Shown piece by piece: positions 18,242 through 26,932 of a stretch of 64,000 nucleotides of DNA. Both the position numbers and the translations under genes were made by a program. The notes beneath the pieces are model-generated. The model did no database searches and had not been told where the DNA came from. It worked only from the letters and a program-made list of their open reading frames with translations. This DNA is from Marinobacterium mangrovicola (lineage in GTDB: Bacteria; Pseudomonadota; Gammaproteobacteria; Pseudomonadales; Balneatricaceae): positions 62,001-126,000 of the forward strand of contig NZ_SMFU01000009.1 in the NCBI RefSeq assembly GCF_004339595.1, written 5' to 3'. Every line of letters begins with the position of its first letter. The stretch's first letter is position 1.

Positions 18242-19444
18242 TCATCTTTCAGACTCAAAGCCAAAAGTCTCACTGACGTAATCGATATCCTTATCACCAC
18301 GACCGGACAGGTTGATCAGGATGGTTTCGCCCGGATTCTCGCGGCCATGCTTCATCGCCCAGGCAACCGCATGAGCACTTTCCAGCGCAGGGATGATCCC
18401 TTCCATACGTGACAGTTTGTAGAAAGCGTCCAGCGTTTCATCATCGCTGATGGCGTGGTAATTCACGCGACCGGAGGTTTTCAGGAAGGAGTGCTCGGGG
18501 CCTACGCCCGGATAATCCAGGCCGGAAGCGATGGAGTGCACCGGAGCCGGGTTGCCTTCTTCATCGCTGAGCAGCAGACACTTGAAGCCGTGGATCATGC
18601 CCGGCTTACCAAAGGTCATGGTGGCGGAGTGCTCACCAAGCTTGGTGCCCTTACCGAGGGGCTCGACGCCGTTGAGGCTGACACCTTCGTCATCAATAAA
18701 CCCACTGAAGATCCCCATGGCGTTGGAACCGCCACCGAGGCAGGCACCAACCTGATCCGGAAGTTCGCCCACCAGTTCCAGGAACTGCTCCCTGGCTTCG
18801 GTACCGATCACCGACTGGAAGTCGCGTACCATCAGCGGGAAGGGATGCGGGCCCACCACCGAGCCGATGGCGAACAACGCCGTTTCCGCCTGCCCCAGGT
18901 AAGACTGGAATGCGGAATCCACCGCCTCTTTAAGGCTGCGGCCGCCAAAGCCTACCGGCACCACTTCCGCGCCCAGCAGTTTCATACGGGTGACGTTGGG
19001 CGCTTCCTTGGCGATATCGATCTCGCCCATATGGATCTCGCATTCCATACCGAAGTAGGCGGCAGCGGTGGCCAGTGCCACCCCGTGCTGACCGGCACCG
19101 GTTTCGGCGATCAGCTTGGTCTTGCCCATATGCTTGGCAAGCAGGGCTTCAGCCATGCAGTGGTTGAGCTTGTGAGCACCGGAGTGGTTCAGGTCTTCAC
19201 GCTTGAGATAGATCTGAGCACCGGTTTCACGGCTCAGATTGCGGGCGTAATAAACCGGCGTCGGGCGCCCCTGGTAGTGTTTGCGGATGTAACGCAGCTC
19301 ATTGAGAAAATCCGCCGAGCGACCCAGCGCCAGATATGCCTTGTTAATCTCGGCAAACTGGGACTCCAGTTCCGGCGGCAGGAAAGCGCCGCCGAAATCG
19401 CCGAAATAACCATCGTGGTTTGGATACTGCTTCAGATAACTCAT
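18242..19444 (-). CDS. trpB: Tryptophan synthase beta subunit homologue, divergent and unlinked to trpA
   Basis: 400-residue PLP enzyme making L-tryptophan from indole and serine. PLP lysine at 92 in HSGAHKLNH, catalytic Glu in AETGAGQHG, phosphate-binding GGGSNAMG, and C-terminal SGRGDKD are present. The N-terminus ([15 protein letters not shown]) and the active-site flank (HSGAHKLN where classic TrpB has HGGAHKTN) diverge from canonical TrpB. No trpA or other trp gene is adjacent and no leader peptide is seen. It may be a second TrpB that salvages indole or makes a tryptophan analogue; ordinary TrpB in a dispersed pathway is the alternative. Confidence 0.9.
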   Translation of the reverse strand: MSYLKQYPNHDGYFGDFGGAFLPPELESQFAEINKAYLALGRSADFLNELRYIRKHYQGRPTPVYYARNLSRETGAQIYLKREDLNHSGAHKLNHCMAEALLAKHMGKTKLIAETGAGQHGVALATAAAYFGMECEIHMGEIDIAKEAPNVTRMKLLGAEVVPVGFGGRSLKEAVDSAFQSYLGQAETALFAIGSVVGPHPFPLMVRDFQSVIGTEAREQFLELVGELPDQVGACLGGGSNAMGIFSGFIDDEGVSLNGVEPLGKGTKLGEHSATMTFGKPGMIHGFKCLLLSDEEGNPAPVHSIASGLDYPGVGPEHSFLKTSGRVNYHAISDDETLDAFYKLSRMEGIIPALESAHAVAWAMKHGRENPGETILINLSGRGDKDIDYVSETFGFESER

Positions 19445-19545
19445 ACCGCTGCCTTAATGTTGACTGTTCGTTGTGAGAACAACATAAAATCAACGACAGG
19501 TCGAAGCAACCCAACCTTTGTGGAAAAGCAATCGGTTAGCCCGTT

Positions 19546-20145
19546 TCATCCCGCTTGCTGGGGCACTCTCGCCCAACGCGGCGGCCGATGATAGCGCCCT
19601 ACTACTGAGCTAAGTGCCAGGAACGCCGCCAGCGACCAGGCCATCTGCATCGGGGAATAAACCGCAAAACCACAGGCACCGATCAACAGATCACAGGCCA
19701 GAGTCGTTTTGCCGGCATGAATATCGAACCGTTTTTCAAGAAAGATCGCCAGGATGTTCACACCGCCGAGAGACGCCTGATGACGGAACAGAATAATCAG
19801 GCCAAAGCCCACCAGCATACCACCCAGTACGGCTGCCAGGATCGGCTCCTCCATATTGAAGTCAGCCCAGAGTCGCATCAGCTCAGACAGGCCCGCCAAC
19901 ATACTGACGGCGACAAAGGTACGCCAGGCAAACGACCAGCCCAGGCAGCGTATGGCCAGCAGATAGAAAGGCAGGTTCAACAGAAAGAACAGCTGACCGA
20001 AACTCAGGTCGGTGACCTGTTTAAGGATAAGACCCATACCAGCGGTGCCGCTGATCAGCAGATCCGAGGCTTCAAGTAGATGTATGCCCAGAGCAACGAG
20101 CAGACAGCCTTCCAGAATGGAAAGCCAGCGATGTGTAGTAACCAT
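19546..20145 (-). CDS. YitT family inner-membrane protein
   Basis: 199-residue integral membrane protein with about five to six predicted helices and family segments SGTAGMGLILKQVTDLSFGQLFFLLNLPFY and HQASLGGVNILAIFLE. YitT/DUF161 proteins are of unknown function and often carry a C-terminal cytoplasmic domain that is missing here, so this is the short form. ATG at 20145 follows a GGAGGGAG-like site about 9 nt upstream. Monocistronic by context. Confidence 0.8.
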   Translation of the reverse strand: MVTTHRWLSILEGCLLVALGIHLLEASDLLISGTAGMGLILKQVTDLSFGQLFFLLNLPFYLLAIRCLGWSFAWRTFVAVSMLAGLSELMRLWADFNMEEPILAAVLGGMLVGFGLIILFRHQASLGGVNILAIFLEKRFDIHAGKTTLACDLLIGACGFAVYSPMQMAWSLAAFLALSSVVGRYHRPPRWARVPQQAG

Positions 20146-20572
20146 GTGTACGACTCCCTCCGCTTGTGGCGGTCCGAACCGATAATGTGATGTGGATAAG
20201 AATCTTTTGGATTCTCCACCTGCGTTTCACCCTCCGAGCCGGTAAGCCCAGGTGAAACAACGTGTGATGATACAGCAGAGTTCATGCAGCAGGTATGCCA
20301 GCTTCAGCTATACCAGAAATCAGCAACTTAGAATAAATATTGGCCCGTCTGCTCACCAGGCTGGTGCAGTTTCGCCTCATCAGCGCGCACAACCGCCCCT
20401 CAATAGAGGTCTGAAACGCCAAGTTGGTCTAAACATATAGAAGGCTTTTGTGGATATAACGCCCTATCGGGGGGTCATATTCCCTGTATACAGCCTTTTA
20501 AGGAAAGGAATCCCGGCCGCAGAGCGGCCCACTCGGAAACTAACAAGCCAACCCCAGAACAAGAGGTGTGTT
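20146..20572. other. 427-bp intergenic region with paired inverted repeats
   Basis: Lies between the divergent YitT and host-attachment genes. On the YitT (minus) strand there is a perfect 8-bp inverted repeat GTTTCACC/GGTGAAAC (20224-20231 and 20251-20258) and a small hairpin AGAATC/GATTCT around 20200-20217. These could be a structured leader of the YitT mRNA, but no known riboswitch consensus was matched. The part from 20280 to 20572 shows nothing recognisable apart from the ribosome site of the next gene. Confidence 0.3.
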
Positions 20573-20983
20573 ATGCCAGATTGGATAGTCGTTGCAGATG
20601 CGTCTAAAGCAGTGATTTATACACAGGAGAAGCCCCGCGGAGAACTGGAAGAGCTGACAAATCTGGTACATCCCCAGGCCCGGGTCAAAGAGAGCGATCT
20701 GGTCACCGATGCTCAGAGCATTCCCACCAAAACTTCAGCCCGGGAAACCGAGGATAAACGCTTCGCCCGCGACATCGTCGCCAAACTTCGCAACGCCGTC
20801 GACACCAACGAGATCAGAGGTTTTTACCTGTCTGCGCCGCCGCACTTCCTTGGCCTGGTGCGCGATGCGATGGATGACCACGTCCGCCAGCACCTGCGCG
20901 GCGACATAGGTAAAAAACTCACCAACCTGCCGGTGACAGACGTACAGAAAGCCTTTGCCGCTTTCCCTACCATCCGGAACTGA
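20573..20983 (+). CDS. Host attachment protein family (PF10116-like)
   Basis: 136-residue cytoplasmic protein of the family annotated as required for attachment to host cells. Starts MPDWIVVADASKAVIY, the usual opening of the family, with a charged middle region and LYLSAPPHFLG-like segment (FYLSAPPHFLGLVRDAM, about residues 83-99). Structurally such proteins resemble the RNase-H-like eRF1/Pelota middle domain; the biochemical role is not established. ATG at 20573 is chosen for the AGAGGTG upstream; the frame continues open to 20450 without a better site. Confidence 0.8.
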   Translation: MPDWIVVADASKAVIYTQEKPRGELEELTNLVHPQARVKESDLVTDAQSIPTKTSARETEDKRFARDIVAKLRNAVDTNEIRGFYLSAPPHFLGLVRDAMDDHVRQHLRGDIGKKLTNLPVTDVQKAFAAFPTIRN

Positions 20984-20998
20984 CTGAGTCAGCCGCAA

Positions 20999-21038
20999 GA
21001 CTTTACTGAGAGTGGAAATCCGTGATTTCGGTAAAGTC
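20999..21038. terminator. Nested hairpin between convergent genes
   Basis: Outer perfect arms GACTTTAC/GTAAAGTC (20999-21006, 21031-21038) enclose GAAATC/GATTTC. There is no T-run on either side, so a bidirectional terminator role is only suggested by its position between convergent genes. Confidence 0.3.
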
Positions 21039-21092
21039 CTGCCCCGTGAAAGCGACGAATACCGGCATCAGAACGATGAGTTCGTCGCTTTC

Positions 21093-21725
21093 CTAGTAGC
21101 GCCAATGGTAGGGGAAAGGCCTGGGATGCATGCCTGAAAACCAGGGGTTATCGAAACTGTCGACTTCATCAATCCAGTACTTGATCTTGAACGCGTTGCC
21201 CCGCTTTTCCTCGTCTGGTGCGCCGCCATTGCGGCTGACCTGAAAATACCCCACACACCCCAAACGCTCATCCCCGGGCGAAACATTAACACGACCTTCA
21301 CCCAGTCCGGTGACTCCGTCCAGTTGTCCCCAGAGATGCAGTTCCGGTGACTCATCAAACAGCATAACGCCACCATACACCCAGGTATCTCCGTCCACCG
21401 GCTGAACCAGGCTGAAGCGTCCATCGGTATCTATACCTGTCTCAAACTCCATGGCGGGATCACTGCCCAGGCTGATCTCAACACGGTCTTCAGTCTGCGT
21501 AAGGCTGACCAGGTCGGTATATCCGGCGCAGTTAACGGAGATCAGGTTTCTGAGCCGATCTCGGGCGTAGTAATGCAGCGAGCCGTTGCGTACCAGCCCC
21601 TGCCAGATATTATCTTTACCGGCTTCTGCGGCCGCAGCCGGAGGCTCGTGCCAATATGAAGGCCCGGCACAACCGGCCAACAGCATGGACGCCATACAAC
21701 AGGCCATTACTGAATGTTTCATCAT
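21093..21725 (-). CDS. Uncharacterised lipoprotein
   Basis: 210-residue predicted lipoprotein: signal MKHSVMACCMASMLLAGC with lipobox LLAGC, then a soluble domain rich in beta-prone segments. Cysteines at the lipid site and in VNCAGY and RLGCVGY, the latter two possibly disulfide-bonded. AGGAGG lies 4 nt before the ATG at 21725 and 7 nt before the next codon's ATG at 21722; either may be used. No family was recognised. Aromatic-rich C-terminus (FPYHWRY). Neighbours give no functional clue. Confidence 0.72.
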   Translation of the reverse strand: MMKHSVMACCMASMLLAGCAGPSYWHEPPAAAAEAGKDNIWQGLVRNGSLHYYARDRLRNLISVNCAGYTDLVSLTQTEDRVEISLGSDPAMEFETGIDTDGRFSLVQPVDGDTWVYGGVMLFDESPELHLWGQLDGVTGLGEGRVNVSPGDERLGCVGYFQVSRNGGAPDEEKRGNAFKIKYWIDEVDSFDNPWFSGMHPRPFPYHWRY

Positions 21726-21998
21726 GATTCCTCCTGCTGTCTAAGACCACGCAGAGCTACGAAAGTCCCGCGTAGATCCTCCATATAAGCACTCTTCGTT
21801 ATCACTATAGCGTTGCTGATACTTTTCCGAACTTCAATTAAGCAAACCTATTCATATATATCATCCATATGATTCTTGAATCAGTTTCAGGGAACAGACT
21901 ATTCCCCTTTTTTAGGGCCGGGGACAGGACATTACGCATTTACCTGCATGATACAATTATATTTCACAGATTCTTAACGCTTTATTAAATCCGCTGCA

Positions 21999-22748
21999 AT
22001 GAACGAAACTCTCTCCTTGTCTCCATTCTGTTTACAGCAGAACAATGTACTGCACGCGCTGCAACAGCAGTTTCCTGACCTGCGGTTCCACCCTGAGCAT
22101 CTCAGTGTGCTGCGCGACACCGGCCATTGTGCCAACGCTGTGGTCATGCGTTACAAAGACAGCCAGGTTGATCTGGTGGTTAAAGACTTTGCCCGCTGCA
22201 ACTGGCTGCTGAGAAAAACCTTTGCCCGCTTTATTATCGCCCATGAGGCCAAGGCTTTAGAGCAACTCTCAGGGATTACCGGCGTAACACCGCACTGCTA
22301 CAAGCTTGGCGAAAGCATGCTGGCTTACCCCTTTATCGAAGGGACTCCGCTCAACAAGATCAAACAGTCCGGGCGGCGTCTACCGCGCCAGTTTTTTATC
22401 GACTTTGAAACCCTGGTCTCGCGTATTCACCAGCAGGGTCTGGTGCATCTTGACCTGCGTAACCTTGGCAACGTGCTGGTTGGGCCGGATGGCAAACCCT
22501 ACTGCATCGATTTCCAATCGGCGATCGGCTTTCGCTCTTTCCCTGCAGGCCTGCAGCGTTTTATGAAGGGCGCCGATGTCACCGGTGTCTACAAGGCGTG
22601 GAGAATTCTCTGCGAGGAGCCTCTGCCAACAGAGCATGCCACCTACCTCGACGAGTATAACCAGGTACGTAAACGCTGGATCTTCCGTGGCTATCCGGTG
22701 GCCCGCCTGAAACGACGCCTGAAACGTCTGATCTGTTCTCGCAGCTAA
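21999..22748 (+). CDS. LPS (Kdo/WaaP)-kinase-like or RIO-like protein kinase
   Basis: 249-residue protein-kinase-fold protein. Candidate ATP-binding Lys in LVVKDF, helix-C Glu in AHEAKAL, catalytic loop HLDLRNLGNVLV (HxD...N, about residues 149-160) and metal-binding IDFQSA. This pattern fits the lipopolysaccharide kinase/RIO-like group that phosphorylates sugars of the LPS core. No signal peptide; basic C-terminus (KRRLKRRLKRLICSRS-like) could associate with membrane. ManC lies 465 bp downstream, consistent with a surface polysaccharide locus, though other glycan genes are absent. Confidence 0.75.
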   Translation: MNETLSLSPFCLQQNNVLHALQQQFPDLRFHPEHLSVLRDTGHCANAVVMRYKDSQVDLVVKDFARCNWLLRKTFARFIIAHEAKALEQLSGITGVTPHCYKLGESMLAYPFIEGTPLNKIKQSGRRLPRQFFIDFETLVSRIHQQGLVHLDLRNLGNVLVGPDGKPYCIDFQSAIGFRSFPAGLQRFMKGADVTGVYKAWRILCEEPLPTEHATYLDEYNQVRKRWIFRGYPVARLKRRLKRLICSRS

Positions 22749-23000
22749 TCCTCGCTATCCCCTCTCATTTCCTCGTTCTCGGCGCAGTATAAGACTGGCG
22801 TGTGTATCTGTTTTCGCGGCACACGCTGGTCCAGGCGATAAACCAGAATTGCCAACAGCAGCAGGATCATAGAGATCCGCATCGAGATCTCCCCGGCAAA
22901 CCTCGTTCATCAACCGAGTCACGATAAACAGAATCGGGAAATGCAGCAGTAACGACGGGAACGCCTGTTCACTGAGCCCCCCACCGTATGCGCCTGGCAA
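22745..23000 (-). pseudogene. Possible decayed membrane-protein fragment
   Basis: In the 465-bp gap between the kinase-like gene and manC, the minus strand shows two adjoining frames with membrane-protein character. One contains FPSLLLHFPILFIVTRLMNEV (22900-23000), the other a 45-codon stretch from ATG 22882 to TAG 22745 beginning MRISMILLLLAILVYRL. A single frameshift would join them into a hydrophobic C-terminal tail like that of some O-antigen-ligase or glycan membrane proteins. Neither has a clear ribosome site. The rest of the gap (23001-23213) shows nothing else. Speculative. Confidence 0.22.
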
Positions 23001-23213
23001 TCCGCTTTACCGACCTGCTAATGACAGCACTGGCAAACACTGTCGGTCGAATGACTACCGGCCTCGCGCTTTTACACCGCCGTTAGCTGACACTTCCGCT
23101 TCAGTGCAAGTAGCCTCTCCGACGAGTACCACCGTATAGATACCCCAACCCGGCCCACCACTGTAGAATTCACCGCCTGTTACAGCGCCTCCAACTCTCC
23201 GCAAGGACCCTAT

Positions 23214-24656
23214 ATGCTGCTTCCTGTCATTCTCGCCGGCGGTTCAGGTACAAGGCTTTGGCCACTATCGCGCCTGGCGTACCCGAAACAGTTTCTGGCA
23301 CTGACAGATAGCTCATTGTCTCTGCTCCAGACGACCCTTGAACGACTGAAAGGTATCGAGACTGCACCACCCTGGCTGATCTGCCACGAAGAGCACCGTT
23401 TCCTTGCCGCGGAGCAGCTGCGCCAGCTGCAACTCCAGAACGCCTCTCTGCTGCTGGAACCTGAGGCTCGCGGCACTGCGCCGGCCATCGCACTGACAGC
23501 CCTGCGTGCCAACGCACGCGGTGATGATCCGCTGTTGCTGGTGTTACCGGCCGATCACCTGATCAAGGATGAAGCCGCTTTTCACAGCAGCCTTACCACT
23601 GCACTACCTCTGGCCGAGGCGGGAAAACTGGTCACCTTTGGCATAACTCCCACCGAGCCTCACACCGGCTACGGTTATATCGAGTGCGGTGCTGCACTTT
23701 CAGAGGGCTCGGAATCAGAGGGCTTCGAAGTCGCCTGCTTCCGCGAAAAGCCTGACCGGGTGCTGGCAGAGCGTTTTATCCGCAGCGGCAAGTACCTCTG
23801 GAACAGCGGCATGTTTCTGTTTCGTGCCAGCCGGTTCGTAGAAGCGCTGAGCCACTATCACCCCGAGATCGTCAAACATTGCCGCGCGGCATTGGCCGGG
23901 GAAAGCCGGGATCTGGACTTTATACGGGTGGGTCAGGAAGCGTTTTCGCACTGCCCGGATCTGTCGATAGACCACGCGCTGATGGAGCCTTTGAGCCAGG
24001 ACACAAAGAAGAGATCGGCTGCGGTGGTGGTACCCTTGGATGCGGGCTGGAGCGATATCGGCGCCTGGTCATCGCTCTGGGACCTGAGCGACAAAGATGC
24101 GGCGGGCAACGTCACTCAAGGTGATGTCATCTCGTTGCACAGCCGTAACAGCTACTTACATGCCCAAAGCCGGCTGCTGACAACACTGGGCGTTGACGAC
24201 CTTATCGTCGTTGAAACCGCCGATGCCGTGCTGGTTGCACACAAAGACCGGGTACAGGATATACGTCTGCTGGTTTCCCGAATGGAGGCTGACGCCCGAG
24301 AGGAAATAAGCCAGCATCCGCAAAGCTATCGCCCCTGGGGGACCAGCACGGTGGTCCATAGCAGCGGCCACTACCGAGTCAAACATCTGCGGGTGAATCC
24401 AGGTGAAGGACTTTCGCTGCAAAAGCATCGCCACCGCGCCGAACACTGGATCGTGGTTGGCGGCACTGCACGCGTCACTCGTGGAGAAGAGGTATTTCTC
24501 GTGACCGAGAACCAATCCACCTTTATCCCGGTGGGCGAAATCCACTGCCTGGAGAACCCGGGCCAAATCCCGCTGGAGCTGATCGAGGTTCAGTCAGGCG
24601 AGCGCCTGGATGAGTCAGATATAGAACGCCTCAAAGACAGGTACGGCCGCAAGTAG
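23214..24656 (+). CDS. manC: Mannose-1-phosphate guanylyltransferase / mannose-6-phosphate isomerase
   Basis: 480-residue bifunctional-type enzyme making GDP-mannose for polysaccharides. N-terminal nucleotidyltransferase with signature GGSGTRLWPLSR (residues ~8-19) and YPKQFL, middle GVDDLIVVETADAVLVAHKD, and a C-terminal cupin isomerase domain with HRAEHWIVVGG and EIHCLENPG. AAGGA precedes the ATG at 23214. Full length for the family (about 470-485 aa). It stands without manB or glycosyltransferases, so it may feed a polysaccharide made elsewhere on the chromosome. The stop lies in a short GGCCGC/GCGGCC hairpin (24645-24661). Confidence 0.93.
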   Translation: MLLPVILAGGSGTRLWPLSRLAYPKQFLALTDSSLSLLQTTLERLKGIETAPPWLICHEEHRFLAAEQLRQLQLQNASLLLEPEARGTAPAIALTALRANARGDDPLLLVLPADHLIKDEAAFHSSLTTALPLAEAGKLVTFGITPTEPHTGYGYIECGAALSEGSESEGFEVACFREKPDRVLAERFIRSGKYLWNSGMFLFRASRFVEALSHYHPEIVKHCRAALAGESRDLDFIRVGQEAFSHCPDLSIDHALMEPLSQDTKKRSAAVVVPLDAGWSDIGAWSSLWDLSDKDAAGNVTQGDVISLHSRNSYLHAQSRLLTTLGVDDLIVVETADAVLVAHKDRVQDIRLLVSRMEADAREEISQHPQSYRPWGTSTVVHSSGHYRVKHLRVNPGEGLSLQKHRHRAEHWIVVGGTARVTRGEEVFLVTENQSTFIPVGEIHCLENPGQIPLELIEVQSGERLDESDIERLKDRYGRK

Positions 24657-24686
24657 CGGCCATTTAACAGTGTCACAGAGCCCAGA

Positions 24687-25343
24687 TCAGGATGACTGAG
24701 CCAGCAGATCCCGAATCACCTGCACAAAGGTCTCAACCGGTTGCCCACCGGACACCAGGTAACGTTCATTGAAGACGATGGCCGGTACCGAGCTGACACC
24801 GCGCTGCTGCCAGAGAGCCTCTTCACTGCGAACCTCTTCTGCATATAGGTCAGTATCGTAGACTCGCCCTGCCTCGCCAGCGTCCAAACCCACCTGTCCC
24901 GCCAGATCACAGAGCAGCGCCCGGTCAGACGGATTGAGGTTATGGCTGAAGTAGGCATCGAACAGGGCCAGTTTAAGTGCCAGCTGTTTGTCACGGTTCT
25001 GCTCGCCAGCCCAGTGCAGCAATCGGTGGGTATTGAAGGTGTTCCACTTACGGCTGTCGCTGCGGAAATCAAATTTAAATCCAAGATCGGCACCGCGCTC
25101 GGTGATCTGGGCCTGATTCTGTGCCACCTGCGCTTCGCTTATGCCGTACTTGTTGCAAAGGTAGGGAATCACCCGCTCACCTTCTGCCGGCATATCGGGG
25201 GTCAGTTCAAACGGATGAAAATGGATTTCAGCCTCTACTTCTCCGTTGAGCTGTTCCAGCGCAAGCAGAAGGCTATGCAAACCGATAGCGCACCAGGGGC
25301 ACATCACATCGGATACGAAATCTATTCTGAGTTTTGCCGGCAT
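24687..25343 (-). CDS. FrnE-like DsbA-family thiol oxidoreductase
   Basis: 218-residue cytoplasmic DsbA-family protein of the FrnE group. Thioredoxin-fold active site CPWC at about residues 16-19 (SDVMCPWCAIG), alpha-helical insertion with FKFDFRSDSRKWNTFNTHRLLHW, and cis-Pro loop GVSSVPAIVFNERYLVSGGQP. No signal peptide. ATG at 25343 is favoured by GGAG 8 nt upstream; a GTG at 25373 would start inside the 7-bp tandem repeat. FrnE-type proteins are linked to oxidative stress and polyketide processing; substrate here unknown. Confidence 0.88.
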   Translation of the reverse strand: MPAKLRIDFVSDVMCPWCAIGLHSLLLALEQLNGEVEAEIHFHPFELTPDMPAEGERVIPYLCNKYGISEAQVAQNQAQITERGADLGFKFDFRSDSRKWNTFNTHRLLHWAGEQNRDKQLALKLALFDAYFSHNLNPSDRALLCDLAGQVGLDAGEAGRVYDTDLYAEEVRSEEALWQQRGVSSVPAIVFNERYLVSGGQPVETFVQVIRDLLAQSS

Positions 25344-25370
25344 TCCTGGCTCCAACGATTGATCTCTTTT

Positions 25371-25403
25371 CACTGTTCACTGTTCACTGTTCACTGTTCA
25401 CTG
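25371..25403. repeat. 7-bp tandem repeat CACTGTT x4 plus partial
   Basis: Four perfect copies followed by CACTG, located between the helicase stop and the FrnE-like start, 28 bp upstream of the latter's ATG. Copy-number change would alter the spacing upstream of the ribosome site. Confidence 0.9.
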
Positions 25404-25418
25404 CGCTGAAACAGGCCT

Positions 25419-26741
25419 CTACTTCGAGAACAACGAGCGCCGCCCAGCCGAGCGGCTCGGCGCCTTGACCTCTTCCTGCCTGGGTAACTCTTTCGTCGCT
25501 GCCTTGGCGTTCTTGCCGCCCTTTCCTTTCTGAGACTTAGCATTCTTCGGTTTGGCTTTCGCACCCGGCTCTTTATCCGGTAGCGCCTTGCCATCCACCA
25601 GCTTGCCATTCTCCGCCATCGGCACCGGCTGCAGTTGCAGCGGCTTGTTGATGAGTTCCGAGATCGGCTTGAGAAAGCGGCGTTCATCCGGGCCGACCAG
25701 CGAAACCGCCAGACCTTTCTGGCCGGCGCGACCGGTGCGGCCGATACGATGAACATAATCCTGAGGCTGATTCGGCAGGTCGTAGTTAACGACCTGGGGC
25801 AGGCTTTCGATATCCAGCCCGCGCGCCGCCACATCAGTGGCCACTAGCACGCTGATTTCCCCCTCGGTAAAGGCGTTCAGTGCCGCGATCCGCTCCCGCT
25901 GATGCTTGTCGCCGTGGATCGCCAGCGCCTCAATCCCTTCCGCCTGCAGTGCTGCGCAAAGATCATCGGCTCGGCGTTTGGTTCGGGTAAACACCAGTGT
26001 CTGTTGCCAGTGAGCACCCTTGATCAGGTAGCAGAGCACATCAGCCTTGTCGGCATTTTCCACCGCATAGACTCGCTGGCGCACCTGGCTGGCGGCAGCA
26101 TTACGCGGTGCCACACGCACTCGCTGCGGGTTGTTCAGCAGCGCATCGGCCAGCGCTTCAACACTGTCATCCAGCGTGGCGGAGAATAGCAGCGTCTGTT
26201 TCTGCTTCGGCATGTATGACAGCAGCGCCTTAATCTCGTTGATAAAGCCGAGATCGAGCATCCGGTCAGCTTCGTCAAATACGAGTATCTCGAGGTGATC
26301 GAGGGACAGCTTTTTCTGCTTCAGCATGTCCAGCAGACGACCGGGCGTTGCCACCAGGATATCGGCGCCCCGCTTCATCTTGCGGATCTGGTTATCAAAG
26401 CGCACCCCCCCGAAGATGGAGATCACCCGCATCCCCAGCAGCTGACCATATTCCAGGGTGTTGTCGCCCACCTGAATCGCCAGTTCTCGCGTCGGCACCA
26501 GTACTAAACCGCGGATCTCGCGATACTCGGGATTCGACGGTTGCTGGCTCAGACGTTCGATCATCGGCAGGGCGAAACTGGCGGTCTTGCCGGTGCCGGT
26601 CTGTGCCTCGGCGATCAGATCATGCCCTGCCAATATCAGCGGGATCGCCTGGGCCTGGACCGGGGTAGGCTCGCTGTAACCCAGGGCTTCCAGGGTGGCG
26701 TTCAGTTCGGGACAGAGATTCAGGTCGGTAAAGCGAGTCAC
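25419..26741 (-). CDS. DEAD-box ATP-dependent RNA helicase (RhlE type)
   Basis: 440-residue RNA helicase. Q-motif F...GYSEPTPVQ, motif I AQTGTGKT (46-53), Ia PTRELA, II DEAD (VFDEADRML), III SAT, V TDVAARGLD, VI HRIGRTGR. The basic, Lys/Ala-rich C-terminal tail (last ~60 residues, with PSRSAGRRSLFSK) resembles RhlE and may bind RNA. Start taken as GTG 26741 because it gives the expected VTRFTDLNL opening with GGAAG upstream; the open frame to 26909 has no homology-like sequence. Likely acts in ribosome assembly or RNA decay. Confidence 0.92.
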   Translation of the reverse strand: MTRFTDLNLCPELNATLEALGYSEPTPVQAQAIPLILAGHDLIAEAQTGTGKTASFALPMIERLSQQPSNPEYREIRGLVLVPTRELAIQVGDNTLEYGQLLGMRVISIFGGVRFDNQIRKMKRGADILVATPGRLLDMLKQKKLSLDHLEILVFDEADRMLDLGFINEIKALLSYMPKQKQTLLFSATLDDSVEALADALLNNPQRVRVAPRNAAASQVRQRVYAVENADKADVLCYLIKGAHWQQTLVFTRTKRRADDLCAALQAEGIEALAIHGDKHQRERIAALNAFTEGEISVLVATDVAARGLDIESLPQVVNYDLPNQPQDYVHRIGRTGRAGQKGLAVSLVGPDERRFLKPISELINKPLQLQPVPMAENGKLVDGKALPDKEPGAKAKPKNAKSQKGKGGKNAKAATKELPRQEEVKAPSRSAGRRSLFSK

Positions 26742-26932
26742 TTGAGCTTCCGTTAATAAGGGGCTGATAGGCGTTAATTCTACCTCAGATGACCGAGGTC
26801 CGTGTCCAGGCACAACACAGGATTGAAACTGATCGGTAATCGTCACCGTTTCGACCCAGGAGTGAGGTATGATCGAACAGGTGTATAAACACCGGACAAT
26901 TTTCTCCACTGGCTTCAGAACAGGGAAACCAC

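Noticed and set aside
18455-19591. A 378-codon plus-strand frame opposite trpB
   Set aside because: Antisense artefact of trpB; no domain or start signal.
20146-20300. Possible cobalamin, glycine or TPP riboswitch before the YitT gene
   Set aside because: None of the conserved boxes of these classes could be found on either strand.
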